11,129 bases of DNA. Origin: an uncultured Clostridia bacterium (lineage in GTDB: Bacteria > Bacillota > Clostridia > Oscillospirales > Ruminococcaceae). Position 1 is the first letter of the stretch, and the number at the start of each line of letters is the position of its first letter. The stretch lies in contig CALERQ010000146.1 in the NCBI GenBank assembly GCA_937907305.1, positions 1 through 11,129 on the forward strand. The letters run 5' to 3'. The notes under the pieces are model-generated. The model saw nothing but the letters and a program-made list of their open reading frames with translations. It was not told where the DNA came from and ran no database searches. A program made the position numbers and the translations under genes. This document shows positions 1 to 6,462 of the stretch, piece by piece.

Positions 1-193
1 CGGCAATACGGGCTTCTATCTCCGCCTGCTCGTTTTTGGCAGCATCGTATTCACTGTTTTCGGAAAGGTCGCCGTAGCCGCGGGCGATCTTTATTTTCTC
101 CGCGATCTCGCTGCGTTTGGTCGTTTTCAGCTCTTCCAGTTCTTTGGCCAGCTCATCGTAGCCGGTCTGGGTCATTTGGATGGTGTTTACCAT
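1..193 (-). CDS. greA: Transcription elongation factor GreA (5' part; gene continues beyond the left edge)
   Basis: GreA binds the secondary channel of RNA polymerase and stimulates cleavage of backtracked RNA, rescuing arrested complexes. Only the first 64 codons are present, beginning MVNTIQMTQTGYDEL. They carry the conserved N-terminal coiled-coil sequence, including the tip segment RGYGDLSENSEYDAAKNEQA (residues about 39-58) whose acidic Asp and Glu residues act at the polymerase active site. The start at 193 is set by a good ribosome site (AAAGGAG, complement of 203-209) with normal spacing. A perfect sigma-A promoter lies at 252-280. Family identity is certain from the tip sequence; the C-terminal FKBP-like domain lies outside the window. 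Confidence 0.95.
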   Translation of the reverse strand, partial: MVNTIQMTQTGYDELAKELEELKTTKRSEIAEKIKIARGYGDLSENSEYDAAKNEQAEIEARIA

Positions 194-213
194 GAAATAC
201 AGCTCCTTTACGG

Positions 214-237
214 CGGGCAGAGCGTTCCGGCTGCCCG
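214..237 (-). promoter_or_regulatory. Hairpin in the greA leader
   Basis: The arms CGGGCAG and CTGCCCG (231-237 and 214-220) form a perfect 7-bp G+C-rich stem with a 10-nt loop in the predicted greA 5' leader, directly upstream of the ribosome site. No T-run follows, so it is not a simple terminator. It may stabilise the mRNA or mediate control of greA. Autoregulatory leader structures are known for E. coli greA, but homology of this one is only inferred. Confidence 0.45.
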
Positions 238-251
238 ACAATAGTCTAATT

Positions 252-280
252 ATTATAGTTTTTTCTGTCCCAAATGTCAA
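252..280 (-). promoter_or_regulatory. Consensus sigma-A promoter of greA
   Basis: On the minus strand, TTGACA (complement of 275-280) is followed after exactly 17 bases by TATAAT (complement of 252-257). Both hexamers and the spacing match the sigma-A consensus perfectly. The -35 box overlaps the TGA stop of the upstream gene (277-279), so greA has its own strong promoter. Transcription should start near 245, giving a leader of about 50 nt. Confidence 0.9.
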
Positions 281-1083
281 GTGCGCATCAGCTTCCCCAG
301 TTCGGTAAATTCCGCCAGACGCCCATCGATGCGGCATCCCTCAGGGGTCAATGGCAGCTCCGCCCGGCGGGTACCGCATTCCGTTACCATCCCCCAAAAG
401 GCCGTTGGTTCCACCCCCGGCGGCGCCTCCGCCAGCTGTTCCGGCGTCAGCGACAGTGTCAATCGATTCACCGTAGGACTCCCCTGTATCCCGCTGCGGT
501 CCGCTGTGATCACCGGCCGCCGCACCCGGATCACTCCTGTAGGGTAGGGTGCCGCGCACAGCACACAGTCCTCCAGCTCAGCCGGGGTTTCCGCCCACAG
601 CAGCGGCAGGCCGTATTCCTCCCGCAGCATGGTCTCAGCGGCGGTGTAGCGGCTTCGCCGCAAGGTATACACCTTCACGCCCCGACAGCAATTCAGCCAC
701 TCTCCACAGGCCCATGGCGATATCCCCTGCGGGTCCAGTAATCCAAGCAATCCGCCCCCCTTTCCCGCGGCTTGTTCCATGGCCTGCCGGGCCGCTGCCA
801 CCACCAGCCTTGCCGTAAAATCCTGTGGCCTGTAATCCCGCAGCGGGCAGCCCTCCGGCGGCAATCCCTCCGGGGGAAGCAGCACTGGGGAACGCGGGCG
901 GGGACACAGCAGCACCAGCCGGTTCCAGGGCAGCCGCTCTGCCGGGCCGTGCCATACCACATACCGGTAGCGGTTTCCTCCGCAGCTGCTGTCCTCCCAC
1001 TCCAGGGTATCGCCCCGCAGCAACCGTCCCAATCGCTGCCGCAGCGGCTCTTTTTTGTTCTCTACTGCCACCACCATGAACAT
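277..1083 (-). CDS. Hypothetical protein, 268 codons, upstream of greA
   Basis: I do not recognise this protein family. It is a full-length open frame on the same strand as greA, ending 83 bases before the greA start, with host-like G+C-rich codon use. The product is soluble, with no signal peptide or membrane segment. The middle (about residues 110-200) alternates hydrophobic strands and helices in a Rossmann-like way: GLLGLLDPQG, then VKVYT, a helix with TAAETMLREEYG, LPLLWAE and a Cys-containing strand LEDCVLCAAPY. The C-terminal third is strand-rich (VNRLTLSLTPEQL). It could be nucleotide-binding, but no diagnostic motif is visible. Two ATG starts compete: 1083 with GGGGG upstream, and codon 3 at 1077 with GAGGG six bases upstream; the second is slightly better placed. 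Confidence 0.75.
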   Translation of the reverse strand: MFMVVAVENKKEPLRQRLGRLLRGDTLEWEDSSCGGNRYRYVVWHGPAERLPWNRLVLLCPRPRSPVLLPPEGLPPEGCPLRDYRPQDFTARLVVAAARQAMEQAAGKGGGLLGLLDPQGISPWACGEWLNCCRGVKVYTLRRSRYTAAETMLREEYGLPLLWAETPAELEDCVLCAAPYPTGVIRVRRPVITADRSGIQGSPTVNRLTLSLTPEQLAEAPPGVEPTAFWGMVTECGTRRAELPLTPEGCRIDGRLAEFTELGKLMRT

Positions 1084-1195
1084 CCCTCGCGCCCCCTTTG
1101 CCTGTCCTGTTCCATCCTATGCGCCACTAGGGCCATTTAGTACAAGCCGCCGGGCCCCTATCCTATGTCCACTGCGCCACAAGTGAAAGAACAAA

Positions 1196-1211
1196 TGTTT
1201 CATGTGAAACA
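1196..1211. other. parS: parS chromosome-partition site (ParB/Spo0J-binding)
   Basis: The 16-mer TGTTTCATGTGAAACA differs at one central base from the canonical bacterial parS TGTTTCACGTGAAACA. The dyad extends beyond the core: the 10-bp arms at 1193-1202 and 1205-1214 are perfect complements around a TG centre. ParB (Spo0J) binds parS, spreads by CTP-dependent clamp sliding, and loads SMC. parS sites cluster near the replication origin, so this suggests an origin-proximal locus. It sits in non-coding DNA between the fts operon terminator and the gene upstream of greA. Confidence 0.82.
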
Positions 1212-1231
1212 TTTTTGCCGCACTAAAAATA

Positions 1232-1274
1232 ACCGGCCCCATTCTCCGGCGTTTCATAGGGACAATTGTGAACC
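1232..1274. repeat. Left junction of the insert: host terminator arm plus inward terminal repeat
   Basis: Reading rightward, ACCGGC (1232-1237) and CTCCG (1244-1248) are one arm of the probable host terminator. They are followed by TCATAGGGA (1254-1262), five bases, and GTGAACC (1268-1274). The same order of motifs recurs inverted at 6402-6446. On the minus strand the host arm ends in GCCGGT-TATTTTT (T-run complement of 1225-1229), the typical 3' half of an intrinsic terminator. I read this as attL of a large serine recombinase element: outer host half-site, inner phage- or element-type half-site. Confidence 0.6.
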
Positions 1275-1306
1275 TACCCCAATAAATTAATATTTGTTCC
1301 TGTGGA

Positions 1307-1344
1307 GGGAGGCTGTGTTTCGGCACAGTCTCCCTTTTCTGTTT
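1307..1344 (+). terminator. Intrinsic terminator reading rightward, just inside the left end of the insert
   Basis: GGGAGGCTGTG (1307-1317) pairs with CACAGTCTCCC (1324-1334), 11 bp with one G-T wobble, around a TTTCGG loop. TTTTCTGTTT follows. No plus-strand gene lies upstream in this window. It could insulate the element from host transcription entering from the left, or end an unannotated small transcript. Confidence 0.75.
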
Positions 1345-1390
1345 ATGCGTCCTCGTCCGAAATATCTTCTACTGCAGTTGCTGCCATGCT

Positions 1391-2383
1391 CTAAGGCAGT
1401 TCGTCCACCAGACCGATGTCACGGTAGTAGATGCGTACTTCCTGCGGCGCTGTGCGGGAGTATTTCTTCGCCCGCTCTCCAACCTCCACCCGCTTGATGA
1501 AGATGTGCAAGATTTCTGAGGTCAGCTCTGGAATCTCAGTGTAGCGCTTGGCATTCTTGATGAACCGGGCGATGTTGGAGCTGGAGTCCTTCAGTTCCTG
1601 AAGCCGCGCTTCCATGGCAGGTAGCTGCTCCTGAATCTCTTTCTGTTCGGCAGTGTACTCCTGAGACAGGATGCGGTACTGCTCGTCCGGGATGCGGCCA
1701 AGGACGCTGTCCTCATAGAGCCGCTTGAACAGCTTTGTCAGCTCGGCCTGCCGCTTCTGCATGGTGTCGATCTTCTTCTGAAGCATCACGATTTCCTGCT
1801 GTACTTCTTTGCCCTGCTTCTTTCGGATGTGTTCCGCAAAGCGCATCTTATTCTGACGGGCAAGGTGTGTGACACGGCGGATGTCATCCAGAATGATGGC
1901 GCTGAGTTCCTGCTCCCGGATGTAGTGACCAGAACAGGCGTCTTTGCCTTTCTTCTTGTAGGTGGAACACATGAAGTTGTTCTTCACCACATCCAGCGTG
2001 CACGCCCGGTGCAGTGCCATCGTGCCGCCGCAGTCCATACAGTAAACCAGTCCAGAGAAGATATTTTGTTCCTCCATTTTCGCCGGGCGTCGCTTGTGCT
2101 TGCGGATATCCTGCACGATTTCCCAGGTCTGCTGTGTGATGAGTGCTTCATGAGTGTTCTCGAAACGAAGCTGTTCCGATTCCGGACGGTCGATACGTTT
2201 CTTGTTCTTGAAGGATACTGTGGTGGATTTCAGGTTGATGGTGCGGCCCAGATAGGTTTCGTCCTCCAGAATACCGGCAACGGTATTGGTCGACCAGTTG
2301 TACGGCTGGGTGATATTCATTCCGGTCAACTCCACGCCATTCTTCTGGTAGTAGTGATAGCCAGGCGTAGGGATATCCAACAA
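1391..2383 (-). pseudogene. Large serine recombinase, C-terminal remnant (catalytic domain missing)
   Basis: The 330 codons match the C-terminal part of TndX/TnpX-type recombinases, normally about 500-560 aa. In order they show the end of the recombinase domain (YNWSTNTVAGILEDETYLG, about residues 28-46), the linker with RFENTHEALI, a zinc ribbon (C115, C118, C139, C150), a long coiled coil (about 185-285), and a DUF4368-like tail with VRIYYRDIGLVDELP. The first roughly 200 residues, including the resolvase domain and catalytic Ser, are absent. In frame upstream there are only a few codons before a TAA at 2399-2401. The nominal start is TTG with no convincing ribosome site. The break coincides with the stop codon of the nuclease gene, so the head was lost by a rearrangement that placed the restriction genes here. 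The remaining DNA-binding part could still be made by readthrough but cannot recombine. Confidence 0.88.
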
Positions 2384-2390
2384 CCCAAAA

Positions 2391-3548
2391 TCAATAAATT
2401 AGCAAAGCACGTCCTGCGCGGACACTCTTTTCATAACTGCAAGGTAGTTCGTCAATTAACTCAACACCAGCCGGTTCAATATGCTTTTGTTTAAAATGCT
2501 CCTTAGCTTCGGCGGAAAAATAATCATCATCCAACATAATATATCGAATACCGGAGGTTAATCCAAGCTGTTGCATATAAAGACCAACTTTAAACATGGT
2601 GTTGATTTGCACAAACGAATCAAAGACACCAAGCATTTTTGCTATTGTTCCATTGGGATTTTCGGAAAATCCCACGCCATCTACATTGCCTATCAAATAA
2701 ACTGGTTTCTCTGGGTGGGAACCATTGTACCGGTCAATCAACTTCTTAATATCTACAGTCTCATCTGATTTATTTACACCATACTGTCCAGGATCAGATG
2801 TATGAATGAGAGATTGAACCAATGCGCGGATATCTCCATCAGCATCTTTGATAATCAGGTCAAAACTATGAATACCTGCTGCTGCCGATTCATGTGATAC
2901 AATTTCCATTGTGGAAAGGTTGACATTGGGATCGCGTTCTGCCATGGGAGTTAAGTGCTTACTTTCAGGATAAATAGTCGCCCCTGCGTCATAAAAACTC
3001 TGCGCAACCAACTGTTCCGCACCATGCCCGCGATACTTTGCTTGTTTTTGTTGTATCTCTTTAGGGGCAATCAGATTATCAAAAATCTCTTTCACCAAAT
3101 CTTCTGACAACGAAAGGAACGCGTTCAAAATTTGCTCCAAATCATTGGAAACAAAATATTCTGAAATCAGTTTGGCCCATTCTTCCTTCCCTTGGCGGGA
3201 CAATCTGCCAGCAAACCATGCTGTGCTGTGTTTAATTAAATCCTCACGTTTTTCTGCAACCAGCCTTTCTCCATTGGCTGTTGTTGATATATGGGCGAGG
3301 TATGTCATGTCCAAATAGAATCGCTTGTCGGATATACCAAGCAAAAGACGAATATCATTTATGAAATTAGGGTTATGTAGTAAAGCCTTCTGGATGGATT
3401 CCGAAAAGGTTTCCTGTATATTGTTTCGATAGTAGTCGAGAAAAGTGAGCAAGCCGGTTACAACACTGTCGTCAAGTGCTTCTCCTCTGTAAAGAGGAAT
3501 GTCGTTCTGTGGCGCTACACAATACCAAAACTCTTGTAGCTTGTTCAT
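2391..3548 (-). CDS. Probable type II restriction endonuclease (partner of the adjacent methyltransferase)
   Basis: The 385-aa protein is divergent from an N6-adenine methyltransferase gene 113 bp away, the classic layout of a restriction-modification pair. The start at 3548 (MNKLQEFWYC) is chosen for its strong ribosome site, AGGAGG, with good spacing; the open frame extends to 3650 but those codons overlap the promoter region. The N-terminal half is helical. The second half looks like a PD-(D/E)XK nuclease core: helix RGHGAEQLVAQSF (E178), strand FDLII (D230), strand ALVQS (Q245), then the striking TSDPGQYGVNKSDE segment and strand PVYLIGNVDG. The canonical E-x-K is not evident; VQSL stands at the expected place. 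Codon use is A+T-rich, as in its partner and unlike the host. The nuclease call rests mainly on context; I do not recognise the specificity. Confidence 0.65.
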   Translation of the reverse strand: MNKLQEFWYCVAPQNDIPLYRGEALDDSVVTGLLTFLDYYRNNIQETFSESIQKALLHNPNFINDIRLLLGISDKRFYLDMTYLAHISTTANGERLVAEKREDLIKHSTAWFAGRLSRQGKEEWAKLISEYFVSNDLEQILNAFLSLSEDLVKEIFDNLIAPKEIQQKQAKYRGHGAEQLVAQSFYDAGATIYPESKHLTPMAERDPNVNLSTMEIVSHESAAAGIHSFDLIIKDADGDIRALVQSLIHTSDPGQYGVNKSDETVDIKKLIDRYNGSHPEKPVYLIGNVDGVGFSENPNGTIAKMLGVFDSFVQINTMFKVGLYMQQLGLTSGIRYIMLDDDYFSAEAKEHFKQKHIEPAGVELIDELPCSYEKSVRAGRALLIY

Positions 3549-3661
3549 AGTTATCCTCCTGTCATGTTCACGAAAACAATTACTTGCATTTAAGATGAAA
3601 CTATTGTAATATGTTTTTATCATATGTACAGTATTTTTTTCTTTGCACAATGGAGGACTTA
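3549..3661. promoter_or_regulatory. Divergent promoter region of the restriction-modification pair
   Basis: This 113-bp A+T-rich gap separates two divergent starts, both with strong ribosome sites. Plus-strand candidate for the methyltransferase: TTGCAT, 17 bases, TAATAT. Minus-strand candidate for the nuclease: TGTACA, 17 bases, TACAAT. The two promoters overlap, and ATATG/CATAT inverted arms near 3610-3625 could bind a regulator. No controller (C) gene is visible, so balance may come from promoter interference or binding by the methyltransferase itself. The hexamers are imperfect, so the exact positions are tentative. Confidence 0.5.
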
Positions 3662-6301
3662 ATGTACGATTTTCATTCTATACATGCACAGCTTCAAGAT
3701 AAAAAGTCACCACTGTTCAGAACCGAGCAGAAAATGATTCATTGCCTGTATTGCAAGATGGACAATCTGCAAGGCAATGAAGATCCTTTGTTTTTGATGT
3801 GGCAGAATGAACTTGAGTTTACCTATGGAAATCTGGGTGAACTGCTTTCTCAGAATTCAAAAATCAATCCTCAAGAGTTATGTGAGTTGTATGGATTTGA
3901 AAATTCAAAAGAAGTAAACTTGTCCCAGCTTTTGAAATGCATTCAAACCTTCTATAGTGTTTTAATTAAGCTTATCACCTACAATATGGTTCAAGGAACC
4001 GTTCCTAAAGAGAAAGGTGATACTAACGACACCTCAATTGAATCGATTTTATCAGGAAAAGCCTTCGTCAAGTTTGGCATAAGCAATTATAGTTACGATG
4101 ACTGGTTTTCTTGGATTTTAAAATATTGGGATTCTGACATAGAAGAGCATTGTTGTAAACTTCGGACATGTTTAGAAGCAGAAAATACGATTCTCTCAAT
4201 CAAAGGATTTATTCAAAGCTTTCGTTCAGATAGTCTAAAACACATTTACGAAACTGTTATCCCGAAAGAAATTCGTCATGCACTTGGAGAGTACCATACT
4301 CCAGATTGGCTTGCAACATGTACGATAAAAAACGCATTGAATGCAAGCACGGAAAAAGTTACGGACCTTCGTTTCATAGATCCAACTTGCGGAGCCGGAA
4401 CCTTTTTGACCAGAGTAATGCGAATGATTCAGGCTGAATCTTTGAACGGATTTATCAATCCTTTGATGGTTGCTGGCTTTGATATTAACTCTCTTGCCGT
4501 CCTTACTGCGAAAGCCAACTATTTAGCAACCATAATAGACCAAATAAGCTCTTACTCTGACTTCGTCATCCCTGTATATCATTATGACATAATCAATATT
4601 CCTGCGCTTGAAGGAGACAAACTGATAGTTGACACTAATTGTGATTTGATTTGCGAGATTCCTCGTTGTATTTGCAAAAAAGCAGAACAACAAAAACTGT
4701 CTTTTTTCGCCGACGATTTTTTGCAATTGATATGTCAGCATGAAGATTGCGCAGAACTACGCAAGAGCATTGCACACTATGATTCTACCAATCAAAAAAT
4801 AATCGCTAACATACTTTTAAACAGAATTTTTGCTTTCTACGAGAAAAAAGCAGACATTGTTGTAGGCAATCCTCCGTGGGTGAACTGGGAGTATCTCCCA
4901 CAAAAATATAAAGCGAAGTCTCAGCATCTTTGGCCGGAGTATGGATTGTTTAATGCTAAAGGCCGGGATTTGAGCTTTTCTAAAGAAGACATTTCTATCT
5001 TAGTTACATATGTTGTCATAGATCGTTTCCTCAACGAAAACGGATATCTTAGCTTTGTTTTACGGCAAGCCATGTTTAAGTCAGCACAAAATGGCGTCGG
5101 CTTCCGCCGTTTTAAATTAGAGAAGGGGGATACCAATTTTAGAGTATTACAAGTGGATGATCTGTGTGGTGTAAAACCATTTGAGGGGATTAATAGTCGA
5201 AGCGCACTCGTTCTTATAAAGAAAAATGAAAAGCATACTTTTCCAGTACCTTATAATTGCTGGACAAGGAGAAAACATTTTCTAAAGGCGACCAGAGAAC
5301 CCGATGCAACAGCAGACTCAATTATGACGTTTATTGATGTAGAAAAAATGATTGCATTTCCTGCTGACAAAAATGATCCATCTTCAATCTGGATAAACTC
5401 TCCGGAAAGGATCACTTCTGTAATAGATACGGTTTTGGGAAGCAACTCATATAAAGCAAGAACTGGTGTTTTTACCGGAGGCGCAAATGCTGTTTATTGG
5501 ATGAACATAGCAGAAAGGTCTGGCGAAACAATAAAAATCAGCAATATAGTAGAGAGAGCAAAACGGAAAGTAAAAGCTGTAACCGCAGAGATTGAACCTG
5601 TTTTTGTGTATCCTTTAGTTCAAGGAAGCGATATCTCTCAATGGAATGTTAATACTAAGTCTTATATTCTATGCCCTCATACTGCTGAGACAAAAATGTA
5701 TCCTGTGGCAGAAAATGTTTTGAGTGCCGTTGCCCCAAAGACACTGGATTACTTGGCCGGGTTTAGAGAAGATTTGGATGCCCGCAAGGGTTTTGCCGGC
5801 TGGGAAAAAGAGATTCAGGCACAACATTTTTACTCTATTTTGAGAATAGGTGAATATACTTTCTCAAAATACAAAGTGGCATGGCGATACATTGCACAGT
5901 CGTTCATTACTGCTGTCATCACATCTGCGCAAGATAGTTTTGTCGGTGAAAAGTTGTATATTCCAAACGAAAAAATAATGTACGTTGGGACTGATTGTAA
6001 GAGTGAAGCGTATTATCTTTGTGGAGTCTTGAGTTCTTCACCTGTAAGCTATTGTGTTAAGTGCTACATGAATCCCACCAGCATTTCGGCTCATGTCCTT
6101 GATAAACTCAATATTCCCCAGTATGATCCGGCCAATATTCTTCACCAAAAAATAGCAACCATCTGTGAAGCGGGACACCAAGCAAAAGATTCCGAAGAAA
6201 AAGCAAAACTTCAAGCTGAGTTGGATACAACAATCGGAGAACTCTATGGCATATCCGATGAGTCCATCAAAGTAATCCAAGATGCATTGAGAAACCTGTA
6301 A
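3662..6301 (+). CDS. N6-adenine DNA methyltransferase, Eco57I-like (type II modification enzyme)
   Basis: This 879-aa enzyme transfers a methyl group from S-adenosylmethionine to adenine N6 in its recognition site, protecting DNA from the partner nuclease. A helical N-terminal domain of about 200 aa precedes GEYHTPDWLA (about 209-218; compare the YYTP motif of HsdM-like enzymes). Motif I is FIDPTCGAGTFLTRV (about 238-252), with an acidic motif II residue in AGFDIN (D274) and motif III in YHYDII (D309). A helical insert of about 90 aa leads to motif IV, NPPW (403-406), diagnostic of N6-adenine methylation. The C-terminal half, ending in a segment like that of TaqI/Eco57I enzymes (DKLNIPQYD..., then TTIGELYGI), should read the target site. 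The start at 3662 follows GGAGG; the frame opens at 3611 but ATG 3649 overlaps the ribosome site. All key motifs are intact, so it is probably active. A fused IIG nuclease is not evident; the separate divergent gene fills that role. Confidence 0.88.
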   Translation: MYDFHSIHAQLQDKKSPLFRTEQKMIHCLYCKMDNLQGNEDPLFLMWQNELEFTYGNLGELLSQNSKINPQELCELYGFENSKEVNLSQLLKCIQTFYSVLIKLITYNMVQGTVPKEKGDTNDTSIESILSGKAFVKFGISNYSYDDWFSWILKYWDSDIEEHCCKLRTCLEAENTILSIKGFIQSFRSDSLKHIYETVIPKEIRHALGEYHTPDWLATCTIKNALNASTEKVTDLRFIDPTCGAGTFLTRVMRMIQAESLNGFINPLMVAGFDINSLAVLTAKANYLATIIDQISSYSDFVIPVYHYDIINIPALEGDKLIVDTNCDLICEIPRCICKKAEQQKLSFFADDFLQLICQHEDCAELRKSIAHYDSTNQKIIANILLNRIFAFYEKKADIVVGNPPWVNWEYLPQKYKAKSQHLWPEYGLFNAKGRDLSFSKEDISILVTYVVIDRFLNENGYLSFVLRQAMFKSAQNGVGFRRFKLEKGDTNFRVLQVDDLCGVKPFEGINSRSALVLIKKNEKHTFPVPYNCWTRRKHFLKATREPDATADSIMTFIDVEKMIAFPADKNDPSSIWINSPERITSVIDTVLGSNSYKARTGVFTGGANAVYWMNIAERSGETIKISNIVERAKRKVKAVTAEIEPVFVYPLVQGSDISQWNVNTKSYILCPHTAETKMYPVAENVLSAVAPKTLDYLAGFREDLDARKGFAGWEKEIQAQHFYSILRIGEYTFSKYKVAWRYIAQSFITAVITSAQDSFVGEKLYIPNEKIMYVGTDCKSEAYYLCGVLSSSPVSYCVKCYMNPTSISAHVLDKLNIPQYDPANILHQKIATICEAGHQAKDSEEKAKLQAELDTTIGELYGISDESIKVIQDALRNL

Positions 6302-6334
6302 TATGTTTTTTGATGTCACGGTCAAAAGTAACGC

Positions 6335-6379
6335 AGCCGCAAGCCATCTACATGATGACTTGCGGCTATTTTGTTTATT
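6335..6379 (+). terminator. Intrinsic terminator of the methyltransferase gene
   Basis: AGCCGCAAG (6335-6343) and CTTGCGGCT (6359-6367) form a perfect 9-bp stem. The 15-nt loop can fold a further CATC/GATG stem. ATTTTGTTTATT follows. It begins 33 bases after the methyltransferase stop codon. Confidence 0.85.
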
Positions 6380-6401
6380 CCGTACCGGTAGTGCCCCTGG
6401 G

Positions 6402-6446
6402 GGTTCACTTCATTTCCCTATGAGACGGAGCACTTCTAAAGCCGGT
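6402..6446. repeat. Right junction of the insert: inward terminal repeat plus host terminator arm
   Basis: On the minus strand (reading into the insert) the order is ACCGGC (complement of 6441-6446), CTCCG (6426-6430), TCATAGGGA (6415-6423), six bases, and GTGAACC (6402-6408). This mirrors the left junction at 1232-1274. The outer part lies 17 bases after the stop of the S41 gene, where an operon terminator is expected, but its 3' half and T-run are now 5.2 kb away. I read this as attR of the element. Confidence 0.6.
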
Positions 6447-6462
6447 CAAAAGATTCATTTTA

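Larger units (their letters stand above)
1084..1390. other. Non-coding stretch: parS, left insert junction, hairpin terminator
   Basis: No supported gene lies here. The stretch contains two partial direct repeats (1114-1127 and 1160-1180), a parS palindrome (1196-1211), one arm of a split host terminator (1225-1248), the left terminal repeat of the insert (1254-1274), and a rightward hairpin terminator (1307-1344). The remaining 46 bases lead to the 3' end of the recombinase remnant. A short minus-strand frame here spells MFHMKH across the parS site, a typical artefact of translating parS. Confidence 0.7.
1249..6425. mobile_element. Decayed large-serine-recombinase element carrying a restriction-modification pair
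   Basis: The roughly 5.2-kb insert is bounded by inverted repeats (TCATAGGGA-n5/6-GTGAACC) and interrupts the inverted arms of a probable host terminator. Inside are the C-terminal part of a TndX/TnpX-type recombinase, lying near one end as is usual for such elements, and two divergent restriction-modification genes that are visibly more A+T-rich than the flanking host genes. The recombinase lacks its catalytic domain, so the element cannot move unless helped in trans. The exact crossover cannot be fixed; the only dinucleotide placed symmetrically at both junctions is CG (1250-1251 and 6426-6427), and this is tentative. Confidence 0.6.

Noticed and set aside
1117..1326. 69-codon minus-strand frame containing MFHMKH
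   Set aside because: It is a translation through the parS palindrome and non-coding DNA, with no ribosome site or protein-like composition.
1829..2494. 221-codon plus-strand frame
   Set aside because: Antisense of the recombinase remnant, crossing the rearrangement junction without any family signature.
3549..3650. N-terminal extension of the nuclease frame to 3650
   Set aside because: It would overlap the divergent promoters and the upstream part of the methyltransferase frame, while a strong AGGAGG site marks the start at 3548.
6319..6452. CGGTCAAAAG at 6319-6328 and 6443-6452 as a direct repeat marking an insertion
   Set aside because: Only 10 bp, with one copy inside and one outside the better-supported boundary; probably chance.
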